Part shown: positions 59,668-64,000 of the stretch, one piece after another
How the letters are laid out: every line of letters starts with the position of its first letter
Numbering within the stretch: the first letter of the stretch is position 1
Origin: Gemmatimonadales bacterium
GTDB lineage: Bacteria > Gemmatimonadota > Gemmatimonadetes > Gemmatimonadales > GWC2-71-9
Direction: 5' to 3'
Assembly: GCA_036265815.1 (NCBI GenBank)
Contig: DATAOI010000044.1
Span: forward strand, 1-64,000
DNA length: 64,000 bases
Notes under the pieces: generated by a model
The model's database searches: none
What the model saw: the letters and a program-made list of their open reading frames with translations, nothing else
What the model was told of the DNA's origin: nothing
Position numbers and translations under genes: made by a program

Positions 59668-60309
59668 GTGAAGCCCGCTGCTCTCGCCGCACTCATACTG
59701 CTGCTGTTGAGTCCGCCGCTCGCCGCCCAGGATGCGCCGGCGGCGCCGGCCGCGCCCGTGCTGGTCCCCACCGAGGGATTGGCCGGCCAGCAGGTGGCGG
59801 TGATGCCGCTGACCCTGATGGCCGCCGACCCGACGCTGCAGTCCGACTCGCTCTACGCTCCCTACCGCGATCGCCGCACCGCGCTCCTCTGGGCCGACTC
59901 CCTCATCGGCGACGCATTCACCGGGCGCGCGCCCGAGGTGCAGTGGGTCTTGCCGCCCAAGCTCCGGAAGCTGGCGCGTCGCTCGCCGGGACTGGTGAAC
60001 GATCCCGACCAGATGGGCCAGGCCATGCTGCGCGCGCCCAAGATGCGCGAGATCCGCGACCCGCTCCGCTCCTCCCTGCGGAATCTCATGGCCGTCGTCG
60101 GTGGCCGCGTGGTGATGGTGCCCGCGGCGCTCGGCTTTGCGCTCCTGCCCGATCGGCGGGTGCACGCGGACCTCTCTCTGGTGGCGGCCGACACCCGGTC
60201 GGGCAAGGTGCTCTGGCGGAGTCAGGCCAGCGGGTCCGGTGCCACGCCCGACGCGGCGCTGCAAGCCGCCCTCGCCTCGGTGCTGCCGATCGATCCCACC
60301 AGTCCATGA
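59668..60309 (+). CDS. Exported protein of unknown function
   Basis: This 213-aa protein starts at GTG 59668 with a signal peptide (KPAALAALILLLLSPPLAAQ), an Ala/Pro linker and a soluble domain with GQQVAVMPLTLMAADPTLQSD near the start, and HADLSLVAADTRSGKVLWRSQASG near the end. The last segment resembles the beta strands of proteins in the LptE/CsgG or lipoprotein-like sensing families, but I cannot assign it. Its stop overlaps the IDH start by 4 bases (ATGA). Confidence 0.7.
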   Translation: MKPAALAALILLLLSPPLAAQDAPAAPAAPVLVPTEGLAGQQVAVMPLTLMAADPTLQSDSLYAPYRDRRTALLWADSLIGDAFTGRAPEVQWVLPPKLRKLARRSPGLVNDPDQMGQAMLRAPKMREIRDPLRSSLRNLMAVVGGRVVMVPAALGFALLPDRRVHADLSLVAADTRSGKVLWRSQASGSGATPDAALQAALASVLPIDPTSP

Positions 60310-61322
60310 CCTACGACGTCACCCTGATCGCCGGCGACGGCATCGGCCCGGAGATCACCGCCCAGACGGTTCGGGTGCTGGAAGCCACCGGGCTCCACTT
60401 CAGGTGGGACGAAGAGCTGGCTGGCATGGCCGCCGTCCAGGCCACCGGCACGCCGCTCCCCGACGCGACGGTCGAGAGCATCCGAAAGAACTCGCTGGCG
60501 CTCAAGGGCCCGCTCACCACACCGGTGGGCACCGGATTCCGCTCGGTGAACGTGGGGCTCCGGAAGGAGTTCGAGCTTTTCGCCAACGTGCGGCCGGCCA
60601 AGACACTGATTCCGGGCGGCCGGTTCGAGAACGTGGACATCGTGCTGGTGCGGGAGAACCTGGAGGGGCTCTACATCGGGGTCGAGCACTTCGTGCAGAT
60701 CGGGGACGACCCGCGGGCGGTCGGCGAATCGATGGCCATCGTCACCCGCAAGGGCTGCGAGCGGATCGTGCGCTACGCCTTCGAGTACGCCCTCAAGCAG
60801 CGCCGGCGCAAGGTCACCATCGTCCACAAGGCGAACATCCTCAAGATGGTCAGCGGCCTCTTCCTGGAGGTGGGGCGGCAGATCGCCGAGGAGTACGCCG
60901 GGCAGATCGAGGCGAACGACATGATCGTCGACAACACCGCGATGCAGCTGGTGATGCGCCCCGAGCAGTTCGATGTCATGGTCACCACCAACATGTTCGG
61001 CGACATCCTCAGCGACGAGGTGTCGGGGCTGGTGGGCGGCCTGGGCTTGGCGCCCGGCGCCAACATCGGCACCAGGGCCGCCATCTTCGAGGCGGTGCAC
61101 GGGAGCGCGCCGGACATCGCGGGGAAGGGAATCGCCAACCCGTCGGCCCAGATGCTCGCGGCTGCGATGATGCTGGACCACCTGGGCGAGTTGGACCGCG
61201 CCGAGCGGCTACGCCGGGCCGTGACCGCCACCATCGTGGAGGATCAGATCCGCACCCGTGATCTCGGCGGCACGGCGACCACAGGAGAGTTCGGAGATGC
61301 TGTCGCGCGGCGGGTTGCCTGA
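60306..61322 (+). CDS. NAD-dependent isocitrate/3-isopropylmalate dehydrogenase family enzyme
   Basis: This 338-aa decarboxylating dehydrogenase has the family motifs: IAGDGIGPEI, ALKGPLTTPVG, RKEFELFANVRPAK, VRENLEGLYIG, VHKANILK, DNTAMQLV, MFGDILSDEVSGLVGGLGLAPGANIG and the GSAPDIAGKGIANPSAQMLAAAMM nucleotide region. The length (338) and the ANVRPAK/ENLEGLY text fit the NAD-isocitrate dehydrogenase branch (homologue of mitochondrial IDH3), but isopropylmalate or homoisocitrate specificity cannot be excluded by eye. The start overlaps the previous stop. Confidence 0.92.
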   Translation: MTYDVTLIAGDGIGPEITAQTVRVLEATGLHFRWDEELAGMAAVQATGTPLPDATVESIRKNSLALKGPLTTPVGTGFRSVNVGLRKEFELFANVRPAKTLIPGGRFENVDIVLVRENLEGLYIGVEHFVQIGDDPRAVGESMAIVTRKGCERIVRYAFEYALKQRRRKVTIVHKANILKMVSGLFLEVGRQIAEEYAGQIEANDMIVDNTAMQLVMRPEQFDVMVTTNMFGDILSDEVSGLVGGLGLAPGANIGTRAAIFEAVHGSAPDIAGKGIANPSAQMLAAAMMLDHLGELDRAERLRRAVTATIVEDQIRTRDLGGTATTGEFGDAVARRVA

Positions 61323-61590
61323 AGTCCCCTGCGCCCGCTGCGAGCGACGGGTGCCCGGCCTCGCCTGGGGCGAGCTCTGTGCCCAGTGCCGCGCGGAGCG
61401 GATGAGCCGGTCCTCCCGGCTGGGCAATCGGATCGCGCTGGGTGCGACGCTGCTGATGGCGACCTACGTCGGCTGGCACCTGCCGGTCGATACCACGGCC
61501 CGCTTCTACGGCGCGGTCGCGGTGGTAGCCACCTACATCATCGTGCGGCGGATCGCCAGCCGCATCGCCATGGAGTTCCTTCCCCGATGA
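61297..61590 (+). CDS. Small membrane protein with zinc ribbon
   Basis: This 97-aa protein has a zinc-ribbon-like start, PCARCERRVP...LCAQC (two CxxC pairs), followed by two hydrophobic segments (LGATLLMATYVGWHL and FYGAVAVVATYIIV). It begins inside the end of the IDH gene (26-base overlap, GGAG before ATG) and its stop overlaps the next start. The function is unknown; similar zinc-ribbon membrane proteins are common in compact genomes. Confidence 0.75.
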   Translation: MLSRGGLPEVPCARCERRVPGLAWGELCAQCRAERMSRSSRLGNRIALGATLLMATYVGWHLPVDTTARFYGAVAVVATYIIVRRIASRIAMEFLPR

Positions 61591-62954
61591 TCACAGCTCG
61601 GATGGCCGCATGCCTGCTCCTGCTGGCCACGGCCGGCAGTGCGCGGCTGGAAGGGCAGACGTCGCTCACCATCTATAACGACGGGCGGGTGCTGGTGCGT
61701 CGCGGCGTGCCCGTCGCGGTGCCCAAGGGCGCCTCCACCCAGCGGGTGGCTCTGGGGCCAATCGAGCCCGCGTCGCTCTTCGCGCTGGATTCGTCGGTCA
61801 CCCTCCTGGGCGTCCGGTACGACGGCGCGGTGGACGAGGCGAGCGTGCAGCGACGCTCGGTCGGCCGCCGGGTGGTGTTCCGGCTGCCCGAATCCAAGGA
61901 CACACTGAGCGCGCTCATCCTCGGCGTGGACCCGCTCCGGCTCCAGCTGCCGGACGGCCGCATCAGCTTTGCGGCGCCGGGGGCCGGCCTCTATCCGGCG
62001 GACGTCGTGGTCAGCGATCCGACGGCCGTGCTGGATCTCCGGGCGGAGCGGGCGCAGGACCACCTCCGCCTGGGCTACTTCACGACCGGCGCCTCGTGGC
62101 GGGCGAGCTATCAGGTCGTGCTCGGCGCGAGCGAGGCCCGGGTCACCGGTATGGCGGTGCTCGAGTCGCAGGCGCTCCGGCTGGAGAATGCGGAGGTCCA
62201 GCTCCTGGCGGGCGCGGTGAGCCGAGCGGAGCCGCCGCCGCCGGTCCCGCTGTACAACGAGGCGCGCGCGGCCCTCCAGGCGGCCAAAGCCGATGTCGCG
62301 GGAGAGCAGCGGGTCGGCGAGTTTCATCTCTACTCGCTTCCCGGCACCAGCTCGCTCGCGCCGGGGCTCACCACCTCGGTGGCACTGTTCGAGCCGAGCC
62401 GGGTGAAGTACGAGCGCGCCTACGTGGCGCACGGCGCCGCTCCGTACTGGGGGATGCTCCCCCAGCAGGGCGAGGAGACCCAAGTGCCGGTCGAGGTGAG
62501 CTACACCCTCAAGCGTCCGCGTAAGACCGAGTTCGGCGATCGCCCGCTGCCCGGCGGCGTCGCGCGGCTGTTTCAGGCCGACAGCGCCGGCCGACTCCAG
62601 CTGGTGGGTGAGGCCGCGCCGGACCACACGCCCGCGGGCGAGGATCTGCGGCTCTCCGCCGGCACCGCATTCGATCTCACGGCCAAACGGGTCCAGACCT
62701 CCTACTCGACCAGGCGTGACAGCAGCAAGGCCGGTTGGCGCACGGTGGCCACCGCCGATTACCGGGTTACCCTGAGCAACGCACTCGACAGTGCCGTGAC
62801 CATCGACGTGCAGGAAGAGCGCGGCGGGGAGTGGACCGTGGTCTCGAGCTCGGTCCGGCCGGAAAAGATTTCGTCCACCATCACGCGCTTCCGGGTGCGG
62901 GTCCCCGCGGGCGGCGAATCCCTGCTCACCTACCGCCTCCGAGTCGTGTGGTGA
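61587..62954 (+). CDS. DUF4139-family exported protein
   Basis: This 455-aa protein has an N-terminal signal sequence (MITARMAACLLLLATAGSARLEG) and then the DUF4139 domain: HLRLGYFTTGASWRASYQVVL, SQALRLENAEVQLLAGAV, TSYTLKRP-like segments such as VEVSYTLKRPRKTEFG, and a last beta-rich portion ending FRVRVPAGGESLLTYRLRVVW. The family is of unknown function and is often found in periplasmic or outer-membrane proteins. The start overlaps the previous stop (ATGA), and its TGA overlaps the next GTG. Confidence 0.88.
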   Translation: MITARMAACLLLLATAGSARLEGQTSLTIYNDGRVLVRRGVPVAVPKGASTQRVALGPIEPASLFALDSSVTLLGVRYDGAVDEASVQRRSVGRRVVFRLPESKDTLSALILGVDPLRLQLPDGRISFAAPGAGLYPADVVVSDPTAVLDLRAERAQDHLRLGYFTTGASWRASYQVVLGASEARVTGMAVLESQALRLENAEVQLLAGAVSRAEPPPPVPLYNEARAALQAAKADVAGEQRVGEFHLYSLPGTSSLAPGLTTSVALFEPSRVKYERAYVAHGAAPYWGMLPQQGEETQVPVEVSYTLKRPRKTEFGDRPLPGGVARLFQADSAGRLQLVGEAAPDHTPAGEDLRLSAGTAFDLTAKRVQTSYSTRRDSSKAGWRTVATADYRVTLSNALDSAVTIDVQEERGGEWTVVSSSVRPEKISSTITRFRVRVPAGGESLLTYRLRVVW

Positions 62955-63823
62955 CCGATCCGGTCATCGCGATCGCGCACGTCTCCGACCTGCATTTCGG
63001 GGGCTACGCCGACCTGGCGCAGATCGAGGCGCTGGAAGATTTCCTGCCCACGCTGGGTGTCGGGGCCACCGTCATTTCCGGCGACCTGAGCCAGCGCGCC
63101 CGCCATGGCGAGTTTCAGGCGGCCCATGCCTTTCTCCAGCGGATTCGCCATTCGATGCCGGTGCTGGTGGTGCCGGGAAACCATGATCTCGAGTGGTGGA
63201 AGAGCCCGCTGGGGGCGTTCGGCGCCGCGCCCAAGTATGCCAAGTACGCCCGCTACTTCGGCCCGCTGACGCCGGTACTGGAGATCCCCGGCGCGATCAT
63301 CGCCGGCGCACTCAGCAGTTACGGCGTTGCCTTTGGCTCGCTCACCTGGAACCTCCGAGACGTGGCCGTGAAGGGGCACCTCCCCGCCTCGGAGACCACC
63401 CGGGTGGCCACCATCCTGGGCCAGGCGCCGCCCGGCACCGCGCGAATCCTGGCCCTGCATCACAACGTGCTGGCGGGCGGGCTCTCCCGGCGGATGGGCC
63501 TGGCCCGCTGGCGCTCGGCGCACCGGCGGCTGCTCGCGACCGGCGCCGACGTGGTCCTCTGCGGCCACGATCACCAGGAGGGCGCCGGCCAGGTGGAGGG
63601 GAGCCTCGCCATCAGCACCGCCGGCACCCACAGCTTCCGCACCCGCCACCGGCGGCCCTCGGTGTTCAATCTGGTGAAGATCGATGCCCGCGCCGTGCAC
63701 ATCCAGCATTATCGCTGGGAGCCGAGCGGCGGCCGGTTCCTCAAGTCGGATACGTACTCGTTCGCCCGCGCGGAGGCGCCCGGCCTGGCGGTCTCGGTGG
63801 CGGGTGGGGATCAGGGATCGTAA
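62951..63823 (+). CDS. Calcineurin-like metallophosphoesterase
   Basis: This 290-aa enzyme has the full metal-binding set: DLHFGG in block I, SGDLSQR in block II, PGNHDLEWW in block III, LHHN in block IV, and CGHDHQEG in block V. It should hydrolyse phosphodiesters or phosphomonoesters with two metal ions (Mn or Fe). The substrate is unknown; cyclic nucleotides or nucleotide phosphates are common for this group. GTG start at 62951 overlaps the DUF4139 stop. No signal peptide, so it is cytosolic. Confidence 0.93.
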   Translation: MTDPVIAIAHVSDLHFGGYADLAQIEALEDFLPTLGVGATVISGDLSQRARHGEFQAAHAFLQRIRHSMPVLVVPGNHDLEWWKSPLGAFGAAPKYAKYARYFGPLTPVLEIPGAIIAGALSSYGVAFGSLTWNLRDVAVKGHLPASETTRVATILGQAPPGTARILALHHNVLAGGLSRRMGLARWRSAHRRLLATGADVVLCGHDHQEGAGQVEGSLAISTAGTHSFRTRHRRPSVFNLVKIDARAVHIQHYRWEPSGGRFLKSDTYSFARAEAPGLAVSVAGGDQGS

Positions 63824-64000
63824 GTGGACGACCTTCTGGCACAACGGCTGAAGCAGCTCGGTCTCCGGGACGTGGAACGGGTGCTGACCCACACCAATCG
63901 GACGGTCATGGTGAGCCTGACCGCGCGCCGGGTGCTCCGGCTGCACCGCGGCTACGCCGCCGCCCCGGACCGAGTGCTCCGCGCCATCGTGCGGTTCCTC
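63824..64000 (+). CDS. Partial gene, possible SprT-like protein (N-terminal 59 codons)
   Basis: An open frame starts at GTG 63824 immediately after the metallophosphoesterase stop and runs to the window edge. It encodes a mainly helical region with QRLKQLGLRDVERVLTHTNRT and VSLTARRVLRLHRGY. The pattern of a short helical start, then R-N-x-x-x-x-x-S-x-x-x-x-R-L-x-x-x, loosely recalls SprT-type metalloprotease domains where a zinc HExxH would come further downstream, outside the window. The family is not confirmed. Confidence 0.5.
   Translation, partial: MDDLLAQRLKQLGLRDVERVLTHTNRTVMVSLTARRVLRLHRGYAAAPDRVLRAIVRFL

Overview
This is a 64 kb stretch of a GC-rich, gene-dense bacterial chromosome. 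There is no rRNA, tRNA, CRISPR array, prophage or plasmid backbone that I can recognise. The protein families point to an environmental Gram-negative-type bacterium, most likely Gemmatimonadota or a close relative. They include a PknB-like kinase with a TPR tail, a tricorn-like S41 protease, many secreted lipoproteins with signal peptides ending in AC, M1/S8/S1/M24/DUF885 peptidases, CstA, Ku/LigD, and ATP synthase subunits a and b with signal-like N-termini. The taxonomic call is inference from gene content, not from a marker gene. Genes are often coupled by 4-base ATGA/GTGA/TTGA overlaps, and GTG, TTG and possibly CTG starts occur.

Layout. 1-1.3 kb: a small conserved-looking protein and two convergent single-domain response regulators. 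1.4-4.1 kb: Tat-exported M24 peptidase, then a SnoaL-like/DoxX pair. 4.2-9.6 kb: a minus-strand run (two cupredoxins, a type III polyketide synthase and an O-methyltransferase) divergent from an ECF sigma/zinc anti-sigma pair. 9.6-16.1 kb: S1-like lipoprotein protease, malate synthase, tricorn-like protease. 16.2-19.4 kb: two divergent cation/proton antiporters; the second ends in a rhodanese domain interrupted by an in-frame TGA. 19.5-26.9 kb: lipoproteins, a Ser/Thr kinase, an SPFH protein with a small zinc-ribbon partner, and a MoxR ATPase. 27.1-30.4 kb: an ATP synthase operon carrying only F0 and delta, with strong intergenic hairpins. 30.5-37.8 kb: DMT exporter with an Lrp regulator, a lone Cache domain, a Y1 (IS200-like) transposase, MATE pump, YCII, VOC and a hydrolase. 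37.8-43.2 kb: a non-homologous end-joining locus (LigD divergent from Ku, then a MerR/TPR protein and a DUF72 protein). 43.5-48.1 kb: subtilase and M1 peptidase. 48.2-52.1 kb: cupin, nucleotidyltransferase, DUF885 peptidase and ATP-grasp ligase, closely packed. 52.1-59.4 kb: zinc peptidase, MFS, MscS, CstA/YbdD and an SDR. 59.7-64 kb: a chain of overlapping genes (secreted protein, NAD-type IDH, zinc-ribbon membrane protein, DUF4139 protein, metallophosphoesterase) ending in a gene cut by the window edge.

The most interesting points are: (1) the in-frame TGA in the rhodanese active-site loop at 19302-19304, with a fully conserved downstream frame, which may be a selenocysteine codon or a nonsense mutation; (2) the translationally coupled cupredoxin / type III PKS / O-methyltransferase run beside a sigma/anti-sigma pair; (3) the F0-only atp operon with several near-perfect intergenic hairpins and a 13-bp triplicate; and (4) a dispersed repeat that appears to have been taken into LigD as an in-frame interdomain linker.
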